The translations under genes were made by a program, and so were the position numbers. A stretch of DNA of 64,000 nucleotides from Bordetella hinzii LMG 13501 (GTDB taxonomy: Bacteria > Pseudomonadota > Gammaproteobacteria > Burkholderiales > Burkholderiaceae_B). The stretch is from assembly GCF_001548475.1 (NCBI RefSeq), contig NZ_LRUJ01000015.1, forward strand, positions 39,027-103,026. Direction: 5' to 3'. Below are positions 18,013 through 27,287 of the stretch, piece by piece. The notes beneath the pieces are model-generated. The model did not search any database. It had not been told where the DNA came from and worked only from the letters and a program-made list of their open reading frames with translations. How positions within the stretch are numbered: the stretch's first letter is position 1; each line of letters begins with the position of its first letter.

Positions 18013-18867
18013 ATGAATCCCGCTACTCTCTCTCCCGACACCGCGCGGCATCTGCGTGAAGAACGCCGCCAGGCCGTCTCGCGCCGCCTGCGCATCACCG
18101 CCTGGCAGGTCCTGGTGCTGGCGCTCATCCTGGGCGCCTGGGAAGGGCTGACCCGCATTCCGTGGTTCGTGCAGAACACGCTGTTCGATCCCTTTTTCAT
18201 CAGCCAGCCCTCGCGCGTGGCGCTGCGGCTGTGGCAATGGCTGCAGCCCGGTCCGCAATCCGTCTGGCCCCATCTCTGGCTGACCCTGCAGGCCACGCTG
18301 GTCGGCCTGGTGGTGGGCGTGGGCAGCGGCTTTGCCGTCGGCCTGGCGCTGGCGCGCAGCCGCCTCCTGGCCGATATCTTCAATCCCTTCATCGTGGCCT
18401 TCAACTCCATGCCGCGCATCGCCTTCGTGCCGCTGATCACCATGTTCTTCGGCCTGGGGCTGGCCTCCAAGGTGGTGACGTCGTGGTTCGTGGTGTTCTT
18501 CCTGGTGTTCTTCAATACCTACAAGGGCGGGCGCAGCGTCGAGCGCGAACTGGTGGACTTTTGCCGAACCCTGGGCGGCTCGCCGCGCCAGATCCTGTGG
18601 CGGGTGCAGATCCCCACGGCGGCGGCCTGGACATTCGCGGCCCTGCCCAACGCCATCAGCTTCGCCCTGATCGGCGTGGTGCTGGCCGAGTTCGTCGGCT
18701 CGACCACCGGCATGGGCTATCTGATGATCACGGCCCTGGCCACCCTGAACGCCACCGATATGTTCGCCGCGGTGACGCTGCTGTCGGTGGTGGGGATTGT
18801 TCTGGTCTATTGCGTCACCTGGTTAGAGCGTAGACTGCTGCATTGGGCTCCTGAATTCCGCGAATGA
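18013..18867 (+). CDS. ABC transporter permease, NitT/TauT family
   Basis: A 284-residue inner-membrane protein with about six helices. It carries the binding-protein-dependent transport signature around EAAxxxG-like CRTLGGSPRQILWRVQIPTA (residues 190-208), which docks on the ATPase. ATG at 18013 is chosen over an in-frame start inside the ATPase gene. The stop overlaps the next ATG (ATGA), linking it to the dehydrogenase. Confidence 0.93.
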   Translation: MNPATLSPDTARHLREERRQAVSRRLRITAWQVLVLALILGAWEGLTRIPWFVQNTLFDPFFISQPSRVALRLWQWLQPGPQSVWPHLWLTLQATLVGLVVGVGSGFAVGLALARSRLLADIFNPFIVAFNSMPRIAFVPLITMFFGLGLASKVVTSWFVVFFLVFFNTYKGGRSVERELVDFCRTLGGSPRQILWRVQIPTAAAWTFAALPNAISFALIGVVLAEFVGSTTGMGYLMITALATLNATDMFAAVTLLSVVGIVLVYCVTWLERRLLHWAPEFRE

Positions 18868-19664
18868 TGTCCGCGCCAACGCTTCCTCCCTCGCAGTCCT
18901 ATTTGCAGCAGTTCTCGCTGACCGGCCAGGTGGCCTTGATCACCGGCTCGGCCCGGGGCCTGGGCTGGGAAATCGCCCGCGCCATGGCCGCCAGCGGCGC
19001 GCATGCGCTTATCAACGGCCGCAACGCCGCCGCCGCCGAGGCCGCCGCGCAGCGCCTGCGCGAAGCCGGCCTGGCCGCCTCGGCGCTGCCCTTCGATGTC
19101 GCCGACGAGCAGGACATGCGGGCGGCCTTCGCCGAGATCGATGCACGCTGCGGCCGGCTGGACATCCTGGTCAACAACGTCGGCGCGCGCAACCGCAAGA
19201 CGTTGCGCGAGCTGGACCTGGCCGAAATCCGCGAACTCATCGACACCGACCTGGTGGCCGGCATCATGCTGGCCAAGCTGGCCGCCGAGCGCATGCTGCG
19301 CCAGGGCAGCGGCCGATTGATCGCGATCACATCGGTGGTCGGCGAACTGGCCCGCGCCGGCGACGCGGTCTATCCGGCCGCCAAACAGGGACTGACCGGC
19401 ATGATGCGCGCCCTGGCCGCCGAGTTCGGTCCGGCCGGCATCACCAGCAATGCGATCGCGCCGGGCACCTTCGCCACTGAAACCAATGCCGCCATGGTGG
19501 CCGACCCGGCGGTCGGGCCCAGGCTGGCGGCACGCAACCCCATGGGCCGCTGGGGACAGCCCCATGAAATCGCCGGCGCGGCCGTATTCCTTGCCTCGCC
19601 AGCGGCCGCGTTCGTCAATGGCCAGGTGCTGGCCGTCGACGGAGGCCTCTCCGTCCAGTTCTGA
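18864..19664 (+). CDS. Short-chain dehydrogenase/reductase, gluconate-5-dehydrogenase-like
   Basis: A 266-residue classical SDR. The Rossmann motif is TGSARGLG, followed by NNVGA, a catalytic Ser in ITSVVG, and YPAAK (Tyr and Lys of the active site). The N-terminal QFSLTGQVALITG form is typical of the gluconate 5-dehydrogenase/2-deoxy-D-gluconate dehydrogenase branch, which act on sugar acids, but substrate assignment within SDRs is unreliable. It is translationally coupled to the ABC permease, so it probably acts on the imported compound. An alternative start is the second Met at 18867. Confidence 0.88.
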   Translation: MMSAPTLPPSQSYLQQFSLTGQVALITGSARGLGWEIARAMAASGAHALINGRNAAAAEAAAQRLREAGLAASALPFDVADEQDMRAAFAEIDARCGRLDILVNNVGARNRKTLRELDLAEIRELIDTDLVAGIMLAKLAAERMLRQGSGRLIAITSVVGELARAGDAVYPAAKQGLTGMMRALAAEFGPAGITSNAIAPGTFATETNAAMVADPAVGPRLAARNPMGRWGQPHEIAGAAVFLASPAAAFVNGQVLAVDGGLSVQF

Positions 19665-19746
19665 ACCCGTCCGCCGGCCGGCGGCGACGATGTTTTTGTT
19701 TTGCTGTGGCTTTTTCTCATTATTCTTTCTTCAAGGGTGGTCAGGC

Positions 19747-21174
19747 ATGAAGCAGCATTTCATCGATAACCGGTTTGTTCCTGGCTCGACCAGCGACACC
19801 ATCGACGTCATCGATCCGTCCACCGGCGCGGTCTACGAAAAAATCGCGCGCGGCAATGCGGCCGATATCGACCGCGCGGTGCAATCTTCGCGGCGCGCCT
19901 ATGAGGGCGCCTGGGGCAGCCTGTCGGCGGCCGAGCGCGGCCGGCTCCTGCTGGCCCTGTCGCTCAAGATTCTCGAACACCACGACGAACTCACCCAGAT
20001 CGAATCGCGCGACTGCGGCAAGCCGATCAAGCAGGCCCGCGCCGATGTCACGGCCATCGCGCGCTACTTCGAGTTCTACGGCGGCGCGGCCGACAAGCTG
20101 ATGGGCGAGACCATCCCCTACCAGAATGGCTACACCGTGCTCACGCTGCGCGAGCCGCACGGCGTGACCGGCCACATCGTGCCCTGGAACTACCCGCTGC
20201 AGATCTTCGGCCGCAGCGTGGGCGGCGCGCTGGCCGCGGGCAATGCCTGCGTGGTCAAGCCGGCCGAGGACGCCTGCCTGTCGCTGTTGCGCGTGGCCGA
20301 GCTGGCCGCCGAAGTCGGCCTGCCGCCGGGCGCGCTGAACATCATCACCGGTTATGGCCACGAAGCCGGCGACGCGCTGGCGCGCCACCCCGGCATCGAC
20401 CACATCTCCTTCACCGGCTCGCCGCGCGTGGGCGTACTGGTGACCCAGACGGCGGCCGAGAACCACGTGCCGGCCACGCTGGAACTGGGCGGCAAGTCGC
20501 CGCAGATCGTCTTCGACGACGCCGACCTGGACGCCCTCATCCCGGTGGCGGTCAACGCCATCGTGCAAAACGCCGGCCAGACCTGCTCGGCCGGCAGCCG
20601 CATCCTGATCCAGCGCGGCATCTACGACAAGGTCATGCAGCGCCTGTCGGCGGCTTTTTCGGCCCTGCGCGCCGGTCCGGCCGGCCTGGACCTGGATTGC
20701 GGCCCCCTGATCCGCAAGAGCCAGCTCGACCGGGTGCAGAGCTTCCTGCGCCAGGCCGAGGCCGACGGCATCGCCACCGCCGCGCGCGGCACCGTGGTCG
20801 ATGGCGCCGACGGGTATTTCCAGGCGCCCACGCTGCTGGCCAACGTGCCGGTGGACCACCTGCTGGCCCAGGAGGAAATCTTCGGCCCGGTGCTGGTCGC
20901 CATCCCCTTCGACGACGAGGCCGACGCGGTGCGCATCGCCAACGCCACCCAATACGGGCTGGCCGCCAGCATCTGGACACGCGATGGCGCGCGCCAGCTG
21001 CGCCTGGCGCACAAGATCCGCAGCGGCCAGGTCTTCATCAACAACTATGGCGCCGGCGGCGGGGTGGAACTGCCCTTCGGCGGCGTGAAGGCCAGCGGCC
21101 ATGGCCGCGAGAAGGGTTTCGAAGCGCTCTACGGCTTTACCGTGCTCAAGACCATCGCCATCAAGCACGACTGA
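19747..21174 (+). CDS. NAD(P)-dependent aldehyde dehydrogenase
   Basis: A 475-residue ALDH-superfamily enzyme. The coenzyme site includes VPWNYPLQIF and FTGSPRVG, the general base Glu lies in LELGGKSPQ and the nucleophile Cys in NAGQTCSAGSR. It oxidises an aldehyde to the acid. ATG at 19747 has AAGGG/AGG upstream and gives the standard family length. The 82-bp gap after the SDR includes the palindrome CCGCCGGCCGGCGG and a T-rich run (TTTTTGTTTTG), which could weakly terminate or attenuate, but the gene order and strand suggest one catabolic operon. Confidence 0.93.
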   Translation: MKQHFIDNRFVPGSTSDTIDVIDPSTGAVYEKIARGNAADIDRAVQSSRRAYEGAWGSLSAAERGRLLLALSLKILEHHDELTQIESRDCGKPIKQARADVTAIARYFEFYGGAADKLMGETIPYQNGYTVLTLREPHGVTGHIVPWNYPLQIFGRSVGGALAAGNACVVKPAEDACLSLLRVAELAAEVGLPPGALNIITGYGHEAGDALARHPGIDHISFTGSPRVGVLVTQTAAENHVPATLELGGKSPQIVFDDADLDALIPVAVNAIVQNAGQTCSAGSRILIQRGIYDKVMQRLSAAFSALRAGPAGLDLDCGPLIRKSQLDRVQSFLRQAEADGIATAARGTVVDGADGYFQAPTLLANVPVDHLLAQEEIFGPVLVAIPFDDEADAVRIANATQYGLAASIWTRDGARQLRLAHKIRSGQVFINNYGAGGGVELPFGGVKASGHGREKGFEALYGFTVLKTIAIKHD

Positions 21175-21193
21175 TACACCACAAGGAGACAAC

Positions 21194-21952
21194 ATGCGTC
21201 TGAAGGGAAAAACGGCCATCGTGACCGGTGCCGGCTCGGGTTTCGGCGAGGGCATCGCCACGACGTTCGCGCGCGAGGGCGCCAATGTCGTGGTGGCCGA
21301 TATCAATGAGGCCGGCGGCAAGCGCGTGGCCGACAGCATCAACGGCGCCGGCGGCCGCGCGGTCTTCGTGCGCGCCGACGTCTCGCGCAGCGACGACATC
21401 GCCGCGCTGCTGGCCGCCACGCTCAAGGCGTTCGGCGGCCTGACCACGGTGGTCAACAATGCCGGCACCACGCACCGCAACCGCCCCATGCTGGAGGTGG
21501 AGGAAGATGAGTTCGACCGCATCTATGCGATCAACGTCAAGAGCATCTACCTGACGGCCAAGCACATGGTGCCGCACTTCCGCGCCAACGGCGGCGGCGC
21601 CTTCATCAACATCGCCTCGACCGCCGCCATCCGGCCGCGTCCCGGGCTGACCTGGTACAACGGCAGCAAGGGCGCCGTGGTCACGACCAGCAAGTCCATG
21701 GCCGCGGAACTGGGCCCGGACAACATCCGCGTGAACTGCGTCAATCCGGTCATCGGCGCCACCGGTCTGCTGGCGGATTTCATGGGCGTGCCGGACACGC
21801 CGGAAAATCGCCAGCGCTTCCTGGGCACCATCCCGCTGGGCCGCTTCTCGACCCCGCAGGACATCGCCAACGCCTGCCTCTACCTGGCCTCCGACGAAGC
21901 CGCCTTCATCACGGGCACCTGCCTGGAAGTCGACGGCGGCCGCTGCGTGTAA
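21194..21952 (+). CDS. Short-chain dehydrogenase/reductase, FabG-like
   Basis: A 252-residue classical SDR. It has the Rossmann motif TGAGSGFG, NNAG, a Ser in NIASTAA, and YNGSK as the catalytic Tyr-x-x-x-Lys. It ends in GTCLEVDGGRCV. AAGGAG lies 6 bases before the ATG. It is 19 bp after the aldehyde dehydrogenase and closes the operon 16185-21952. An alcohol dehydrogenase step feeding the aldehyde dehydrogenase is the simplest role; the substrate is unknown. Confidence 0.88.
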   Translation: MRLKGKTAIVTGAGSGFGEGIATTFAREGANVVVADINEAGGKRVADSINGAGGRAVFVRADVSRSDDIAALLAATLKAFGGLTTVVNNAGTTHRNRPMLEVEEDEFDRIYAINVKSIYLTAKHMVPHFRANGGGAFINIASTAAIRPRPGLTWYNGSKGAVVTTSKSMAAELGPDNIRVNCVNPVIGATGLLADFMGVPDTPENRQRFLGTIPLGRFSTPQDIANACLYLASDEAAFITGTCLEVDGGRCV

Positions 21953-21980
21953 CGCCGCGGCCGGGCGCGCTGCCGCCGCG

Positions 21981-23807
21981 TCATTCCTCGAACCACTTGC
22001 CGGCGGCCAGCATCATGCGATGGTGGCCTTCGCCGGCGGGCATCATGGGAAAGCAGTTTTCCTGGGCCGCCACCGTCACGTCGAGGAAGAACGGGCCGTC
22101 ATGCGCCAGGCATTGCGCCAGCGCCGCGTCCAGCTCATCGGGATGTTCGACCCGTGCCGCCCCCCAGCCGAAGGCGCGCGCCAGCGCCACGAAGTCCGGC
22201 AGCGATGCGTTATAGCTGTGGCTGTAGCGGCCGCCGTGGATCAATTCCTGCCACTGCCGCACCATGCCCATATATCCGTTGTTGCACAGCACGACCTTGA
22301 CCGGCGTGCGGTGCTGCATGGCTGTGGACAACTCCTGGATGTTCATGAGCACCGAGGCGTCGCCGCTGACGCACACCACGGTCTTGTCCGGATGCGCGAC
22401 CTGCGCGCCGATGGCCGCCGGCAGCCCATAACCCATGGTGCCGGCCCCGCCCGAGGTCAGCCAGCGCCCGGGCCGGTCGAAACGCAGGTATTGCGCGGCC
22501 CACATCTGATGCTGGCCCACATCGGTCGACACGATGGCGTCCTGCCCGCTCAAGGCGGCGTCAAGGCGCGCCATGAGCTGCTGGGGCAGGATGGCGTCGG
22601 GCTGCGGCTGCCAGGCCAGGCAATCGCGCGCGCGCCACCCCTCGATGCGGGCCCACCAGCCGGCCAGGCGCGCCGCGGGCAGGGACTGGCCGGCCAGTTC
22701 GGCGCTCAGGGCCTGCAGCATGGGCAGGCAGTCGCCCACCAGGGCCGCGTCCACGCGCACCACTTTGTTGATCGAGGCCGGATCGATATCCACGTGGATC
22801 TTGCGCGCATGCGGACAGAATTCCGACAGCTTGCCGGTGATGCGGTCGTCAAAGCGCGCGCCGATGCATACCACCAGGTCGGCGTGGTGCATGGCCAGGT
22901 TGGCCTCCAGCGTGCCATGCATGCCCAGCATGCCGACGAATTGCGGATCGGAGGCCGGGAAGGCGCCCAGGCCCATGAGCGTGAGCGTGCAGGGCGCGCC
23001 GGTCTGGCGCACCAGGTCGGCAAAGGCCTGGCAGGCCTGGCTGCCTGAATTGATCAGGCCGCCGCCGCCGTAGAAGATCGGCCGGCGCGCCTGGGCGATC
23101 ATGGCCGCCGCGCGGCGCAGGGCCCCGGCGGGCAGGCGCAGGGCGGTCTTGCCCGCCTGGCGGCGCGCCCGCGAGGCCGCCACCTGGGCCGCGCTGGGCT
23201 CGATGTGATCGGCACAGGGGCGCGCCAGCTGCACATCCTTGGGCAAATCGACCAGCACCGGGCCCGGGCGGCCCTGGCGCGTGAGCGTGAAAGCGCGGGC
23301 CACCACGTCGGCCACGTCCTCGCAGCGGCGGATCTGGGTGTTCCACTTGGTGACCGGACGCGAGATCCCGATGGCGTCGCACTCCTGGAAGGCATCCGTG
23401 CCGATGGCGCTGGTGGCGACCTGGCCGCTGATGCACAGCACCGGGATGGAATCGCACATGGCGTCGAGCAGGCCGGAGGTCGTGTTCGCCATGCCCGGCC
23501 CGGACGTGACGAAGACCACCCCGGTGCGGCCCGTGCTGCGGGCATAGCCCTCGGCGGCATGCACGGCGGCCTGTTCGTGGCGCACCAGCACATGGCGCAG
23601 GCGCGGCTCGGCGTGCAGCGCGTCATACAGCGGCAGCACGGCCCCCCCCGGATAGCCGAACACCGTATCCACCCCCAGGTCGATCAGGGTCTGCAACAGG
23701 ATCTGCGCGCCATTGGCGGCCGCGGGAACGGGGAGGGGGTCGACAGCATCGGAGGTGTCGAGGGCGGCGAGCGCCTGGGCGTGGAGACGGTCATTCATGC
23801 TGAACAT
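21981..23807 (-). CDS. Acetolactate-synthase-like ThDP enzyme, large subunit
   Basis: A 608-residue ThDP-dependent enzyme of the acetohydroxyacid synthase family. It shows [15 protein letters not shown], the activating Glu78 in [16 protein letters not shown] and the ThDP/Mg motif [16 protein letters not shown] with [14 protein letters not shown]. It lacks the RFEYEARNW motif of catabolic acetolactate synthases, so it is of the biosynthetic IlvB/IlvG type (2-acetolactate or 2-aceto-2-hydroxybutyrate from pyruvate). No small regulatory subunit gene is next to it, and the N-terminus is about 30 residues longer than E. coli IlvG. It may therefore be a second, specialised copy. It is divergent from an Lrp-type regulator. 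ATG at 23798 is an alternative start. Confidence 0.85.
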   Translation of the reverse strand: MFSMNDRLHAQALAALDTSDAVDPLPVPAAANGAQILLQTLIDLGVDTVFGYPGGAVLPLYDALHAEPRLRHVLVRHEQAAVHAAEGYARSTGRTGVVFVTSGPGMANTTSGLLDAMCDSIPVLCISGQVATSAIGTDAFQECDAIGISRPVTKWNTQIRRCEDVADVVARAFTLTRQGRPGPVLVDLPKDVQLARPCADHIEPSAAQVAASRARRQAGKTALRLPAGALRRAAAMIAQARRPIFYGGGGLINSGSQACQAFADLVRQTGAPCTLTLMGLGAFPASDPQFVGMLGMHGTLEANLAMHHADLVVCIGARFDDRITGKLSEFCPHARKIHVDIDPASINKVVRVDAALVGDCLPMLQALSAELAGQSLPAARLAGWWARIEGWRARDCLAWQPQPDAILPQQLMARLDAALSGQDAIVSTDVGQHQMWAAQYLRFDRPGRWLTSGGAGTMGYGLPAAIGAQVAHPDKTVVCVSGDASVLMNIQELSTAMQHRTPVKVVLCNNGYMGMVRQWQELIHGGRYSHSYNASLPDFVALARAFGWGAARVEHPDELDAALAQCLAHDGPFFLDVTVAAQENCFPMMPAGEGHHRMMLAAGKWFEE

Positions 23808-23853
23808 CTTATGGGACTTTCGGCAGAATTTTTATCTTCTTTTCCACACTGGA

Positions 23854-23889
23854 CCGCAATTAGCAGTAAATTTATCTTTTCAATTGCGG
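23854..23889. promoter_or_regulatory. Inverted repeat in the lrp / acetolactate-synthase divergent promoter
   Basis: CCGCAATT (23854-23861) and AATTGCGG (23882-23889) form a perfect 8-bp dyad with a 20-bp spacer. The same AT-rich region holds a direct repeat TTTATCTT at 23831 and 23871, exactly 40 bp apart. Lrp-family proteins bind spaced, phased sites of this kind, so autoregulation and control of the divergent gene are likely. Binding itself is inferred. Confidence 0.5.
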
Positions 23890-23900
23890 ATTCAAAGAAA

Positions 23901-24377
23901 ATGAATCTGGACAAATTCGACTTGGCCATACTCAAGGTCTTGCAGGACAATGCCCGCGCCAGCCTGGCCGACATCGGCCAGGCGGTGGGCCTGTCATCGA
24001 CCCCGTGCTGGAACCGCATCAAGCGCATGGAAAACGCCGGCGTGATCCGCGGCTACACCGTCGACCTGGACCCGGCCAAGCTGGGCTTCATGGACACGGT
24101 CATCGTGCACGTGACGCTGGAGAGCCATAGCGAAGAAACGCTGTACGAGTTCGGGCGCGCGCTGGCCGAGATCCCCGAGGTGCTGGAGGCCTTCCTGGTC
24201 TCGGGCGATTACGACTACTACATCCGGATCGCGGTGCGCGACACCCGCGACTACGAGCGCCTGCTGCGCGAGCGCCTCTACCGCATTCCGGGGATACGCC
24301 ACAGCAAATCCGGCTTCGTGCTGCGCAGCCTCAAGGAGGCGCGCCTGCCGCTCGTGCCGCCGCCTCAGTCCAGCTGA
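23901..24377 (+). CDS. Lrp/AsnC family transcriptional regulator
   Basis: A 158-residue regulator. Residues 1-60 are an AsnC-type winged helix-turn-helix (LDKFDLAILKVLQDNARASLADIG split by loops, then SSTPCWNRIKRMENAGVI). The rest is the RAM effector domain (VIVHVTLESHS, VSGDYDYYIRI). It is divergent from the acetolactate-synthase-like gene, 93 bp apart, and most likely senses an amino acid to control it. The ATG at 23901 gives the standard length. Its 3' end overlaps the convergent bestrophin-like gene by 13 bp. Confidence 0.92.
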   Translation: MNLDKFDLAILKVLQDNARASLADIGQAVGLSSTPCWNRIKRMENAGVIRGYTVDLDPAKLGFMDTVIVHVTLESHSEETLYEFGRALAEIPEVLEAFLVSGDYDYYIRIAVRDTRDYERLLRERLYRIPGIRHSKSGFVLRSLKEARLPLVPPPQSS

Positions 24378-25285
24378 TAGCGCCGGGGCCTCCACGGCGG
24401 GGGCAGGTCGGTCTGGCCCAGGCCTTCGAGCAGGTCGATGGCCACCTGGCGCGCCATCGCGTTCAGGGGCAGGTCGTTGTCGTCCAGGCCGAAAGGGTCC
24501 TCCAGCTCATCGCCCAGCGCGTCCAGGCCGAAGAAGGTGTAGGCGATGATGGCCACGGCCAGCGGCATGAGGGCGCCCAGCGTGCCGACCAGGCCGAAAG
24601 GCAAGAGCAGGCAGAAGATCCAGGCCGTGCGGTGCAGCAGCAGGGAATAGGCGAAGGGCGTGGGCGTGAAGCGGATGCGCTCGCAGGCGGCCTGCACGGC
24701 GCCGCAGGCCCCCAGGCGCTGCACCAGGCCCTGGTAGACCACTTCGCCGAAACGGCCGGCCTGCGCGGCCTCGCGATAGGTCTGGTTGAGCAGGCCAAGC
24801 AGCACATCGGGCGGATTGACACGGCCCTCCAGGGCCTGGGCATCGCGCGCATCCAGCCAGGGCGCGGCCGCCGCCCGCTCATCCTGCTCGCGCAGGCGCG
24901 CGGCCAGCGCATGGGGAAAGGCGATGAGGCGCCGCACCTGGCGCTGCACCTCGGCATCCTGCGCCGGCGCGCCCCAGACGGCCCGCGTCTCGCGCGAGAG
25001 CGCGCGCAGTTGGACGATGAGTTCGCCCCATTGCTTGCGCGCCTCCCACCAGCGGTCATAGCAGACGTTGTTGCGAAAACCCAGGAAGACCGACAGGGCC
25101 AGGCCGAACAGCGAGAACGGCACCGCGCTCAGGTGTCCGGGCGTGAAGTCGCCGGCCGCATGGACCGCCGCGACGGCGCAGGCCACCACGATCATGAAGA
25201 GCAGCTTGCCCGCGATGCGCGGCAGGATGGAGCCACGCAGGATGAAGAGCAAGGCCAGGGCGGAAGGACGCGGGCGGACGATCAT
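24365..25285 (-). CDS. Bestrophin-like membrane protein (UPF0187)
   Basis: A 306-residue membrane protein. Residues 1-60 hold two hydrophobic helices, followed by FGLALSVFLGFRNNVCYDRWWEARKQWG, whose SxFLGFRNNxxYDRWWEARxxWG form is the family signature. A second hydrophobic pair lies near residues 225-270 and the C-terminus is ELEDPFGLDDNDLPLN, like bestrophin calcium-binding ends. Bacterial members form pentameric ion channels. Start 25285 puts the N-terminus at MIVRPRPSA. It overlaps the convergent lrp gene and is divergent from the SET gene. Confidence 0.88.
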   Translation of the reverse strand: MIVRPRPSALALLFILRGSILPRIAGKLLFMIVVACAVAAVHAAGDFTPGHLSAVPFSLFGLALSVFLGFRNNVCYDRWWEARKQWGELIVQLRALSRETRAVWGAPAQDAEVQRQVRRLIAFPHALAARLREQDERAAAAPWLDARDAQALEGRVNPPDVLLGLLNQTYREAAQAGRFGEVVYQGLVQRLGACGAVQAACERIRFTPTPFAYSLLLHRTAWIFCLLLPFGLVGTLGALMPLAVAIIAYTFFGLDALGDELEDPFGLDDNDLPLNAMARQVAIDLLEGLGQTDLPPPWRPRRYQLD

Positions 25286-25399
25286 GATGCGGCGGACCGG
25301 GAAAGATAGCGGGCCCACTATACGCCTGTCCGGAAGCGGCCGATATAATGGCGCGCGCCCGGCCGCACTTCCGCGGCTTCCTGCATAAAGCCCCTCTCC

Positions 25400-25903
25400 A
25401 TGACCACCGAGACCGTAAAACCCTGGTATGCCGTGCGCCGCTCCAAGCTGCATGGCAACGGCGTGTTCGCCGCGCGCAAGATCCCGGCGGGCACGCGCAT
25501 CATCGAGTACGGCGGCGAGCGCATCAGCGCGGCCGAGGCCGACCGGCGCCATCCCACCAATCCGGACGACCCCTTCCACACCTTTTTCTTCGCGCTGAGT
25601 TCGGGCAAGGTCATCGACGGCGGCGACCAAGGCAATGACGCCCGCTGGATCAACCACTCCTGCACGCCCAATTGCGAAGCCCAGGAAGGCCGCCATGGCA
25701 AGCGCGTATACATCGTCGCGCTGCGCGATATCGCGCGCGGCGAAGAACTGGCCTATGACTATGGCCTGGTGCTCGACGGCAAGATCACCAAGACCCTGAA
25801 GGAAGGCTACCGCTGCCTGTGCGGCACGGAAAACTGCCGCGGCACCATGCTGGCACTGCCCAAGAAGAAAAAGGCCGGCAAAAAAACGGCCAAGGCGGCC
25901 TGA
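25400..25903 (+). CDS. SET domain-containing protein
   Basis: A 167-residue protein that is almost entirely one SET domain. It contains KLHGNGVFAARKIPAGTRIIEYGGE, then INHSCTPNCEA and GEELAYDYG (the S-adenosylmethionine and catalytic knot). A post-SET motif CLCGTENCRGTM supplies zinc-binding cysteines. SET proteins are lysine methyltransferases; the bacterial target is unknown. The tail (KKKKAGKKTAKAA) is basic. It is divergent from the bestrophin-like gene, with a 114-bp gap, and convergent with the NmrA-like gene. Confidence 0.9.
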   Translation: MTTETVKPWYAVRRSKLHGNGVFAARKIPAGTRIIEYGGERISAAEADRRHPTNPDDPFHTFFFALSSGKVIDGGDQGNDARWINHSCTPNCEAQEGRHGKRVYIVALRDIARGEELAYDYGLVLDGKITKTLKEGYRCLCGTENCRGTMLALPKKKKAGKKTAKAA

Positions 25904-25912
25904 GCCGGCGGC

Positions 25913-26854
25913 TCAGGACAGATCCATCCAGCTGAGCTGCGAGGTCCGCGGCGGCGTGCGCGACGGCGCGGGCCGCGCGCGGGCGCGGACCGGGCGGGCC
26001 ACGCCCGCCATCTCGGCCAGGAAGTCGCGCAGGCTGCGGGGCTCGCGCCCCAGCACGGCGCGCAGCGTGATGGCGTTGCCCTGCAACCCCTGGCGGTCGA
26101 AATAGTCGAACACGCGGCGCATCTGCGCCTGTTGCTGCGGGTCATAGCGCAGGCGGGCCTGCTCGGCCCAGCTGCCGACATCCTGCACGCCGGCGCGCAC
26201 GTTGCGCCCCAGGAACTGGCTCATCATCGCCGCGACATCATGGCGGTTGTGCATGCCCTCGGCGCAGAGTTCGAGCGAGGCATGCGCCAGCCGGTCGCCG
26301 CTGAGCGCGATGGCCGCCACTTCGGCCACATCGCGATAATCGACCCGCGCCAGCCGCGCCGAACTGTCGTAGGGCTCGGCCAGCAGCCCCGATCGCTGCA
26401 CCGCCGGCCAGATATCGAGCAGGTTCTGCATGAAGTGCGCCGGACGCAGCACGGTGTATTGCAGCCCGGATTCATACAAGGCGTTTTCCACATCCCGCTT
26501 GGCCTGGGGATCGTCCAGCGGCCGGATGGCCGAGGAAAAGACAAAGCGCCGCACATCGGCCGCTCGTGCCGCGCCCACCATGTTCAGGCCCAGTGTCTTC
26601 TGGTCGGGAACGAGCGCCGGCCCGAGGTAGTACACGCCCGTGGCGCCGCGCGCCGCGGCCAGCAAGCTGGCCGGATCGCGCAGATCGCCCAGCACGGCCT
26701 CGTCGGCGCCGGCGGCCAGGGCGGCCTGGGCCTTGGCCGAATGGCGCGCCAGCACCCGCACGCGCAGCTGGCGGGACTTCAGCGCCGGAACGACCAGACT
26801 GCCAAACCGACCCGTTGCACCCACAACCAAAACGGTTTCATTTTCCATCGGCAT
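25913..26854 (-). CDS. NmrA-like NAD(P)-binding protein
   Basis: A 313-residue atypical short-chain dehydrogenase. The N-terminal VLVVGATGRFGSLV is the NmrA/HSCARG-type GxxGxxG motif, and ADEAVLGDLRDPASL and FVFSSAI follow, without a YxxxK catalytic pair in the usual place. Such proteins act as quinone or azo reductases or as redox-sensing regulators; substrate unknown. ATG at 26854 is chosen because AAGGAAAG lies 5-12 bases upstream. The longer reading to 26932 is not needed. The C-terminus is Arg/Pro-rich. Confidence 0.82.
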   Translation of the reverse strand: MPMENETVLVVGATGRFGSLVVPALKSRQLRVRVLARHSAKAQAALAAGADEAVLGDLRDPASLLAAARGATGVYYLGPALVPDQKTLGLNMVGAARAADVRRFVFSSAIRPLDDPQAKRDVENALYESGLQYTVLRPAHFMQNLLDIWPAVQRSGLLAEPYDSSARLARVDYRDVAEVAAIALSGDRLAHASLELCAEGMHNRHDVAAMMSQFLGRNVRAGVQDVGSWAEQARLRYDPQQQAQMRRVFDYFDRQGLQGNAITLRAVLGREPRSLRDFLAEMAGVARPVRARARPAPSRTPPRTSQLSWMDLS

Positions 26855-27045
26855 GACTTTCCTTGATGCATTACCACCCATGGAAGATAGACACTCCAAC
26901 GCGCCGGGGCAATGGCCGGAAATGGAATTCATTGTCCGGCTGACATGAACAATGCCTGCCCGCCGTTCATGGGGTTATTTCCCCGCCGGCGCGGCGGCGG
27001 CGTACAATCTCGCTTGCCGTGTCGGAAACACACGGCCTTGCAGTA

Positions 27046-27183
27046 CGTCTTCAGGGCGGGGTGAAACTCCCCACCGGCGGTATGCCGCGCAATGCGGCGA
27101 GCCCGCGAGCGCCCGGCACACGCCGGGGTCAGCAGATCTGGTGAGATGCCAGGGCCGACGGTCATAGTCCGGATGAAAGAAGA
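27046..27183 (+). ncRNA. FMN riboswitch (RFN element)
   Basis: The conserved RFN segments appear in order: the 5' box with AGGGCGGGGTGAAACTCCCC then ACCGGCGGTA, GCCCGCGAGCG, GTCAGCAGATCTGGTGAGA, then GCCAGGGCCGACGGTCATAG and TCCGGATGAAAGAAGA. It lies 104 bp before the ribB start. Binding of FMN would reduce ribB expression, by terminating transcription or by hiding the SD. A TACAAT hexamer at 27003 could be the -10 of its promoter. The 190 bp between the NmrA-like gene and this element hold nothing else recognisable. Confidence 0.95.
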
Positions 27184-27287
27184 TGTGCCGGCACAACCCG
27201 CCCGGGCCAGGCGTCCAGGCGGTATTGCGTTTGGCTGTCGTAGCCCTGGAACGTTTTTCGCCCATTTACTCTAGCGAGAGCGTTTCA

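Noticed and set aside
26929..27287. Several short open frames around the ribB leader
   Set aside because: They overlap the FMN riboswitch, have no SD and no family resemblance.
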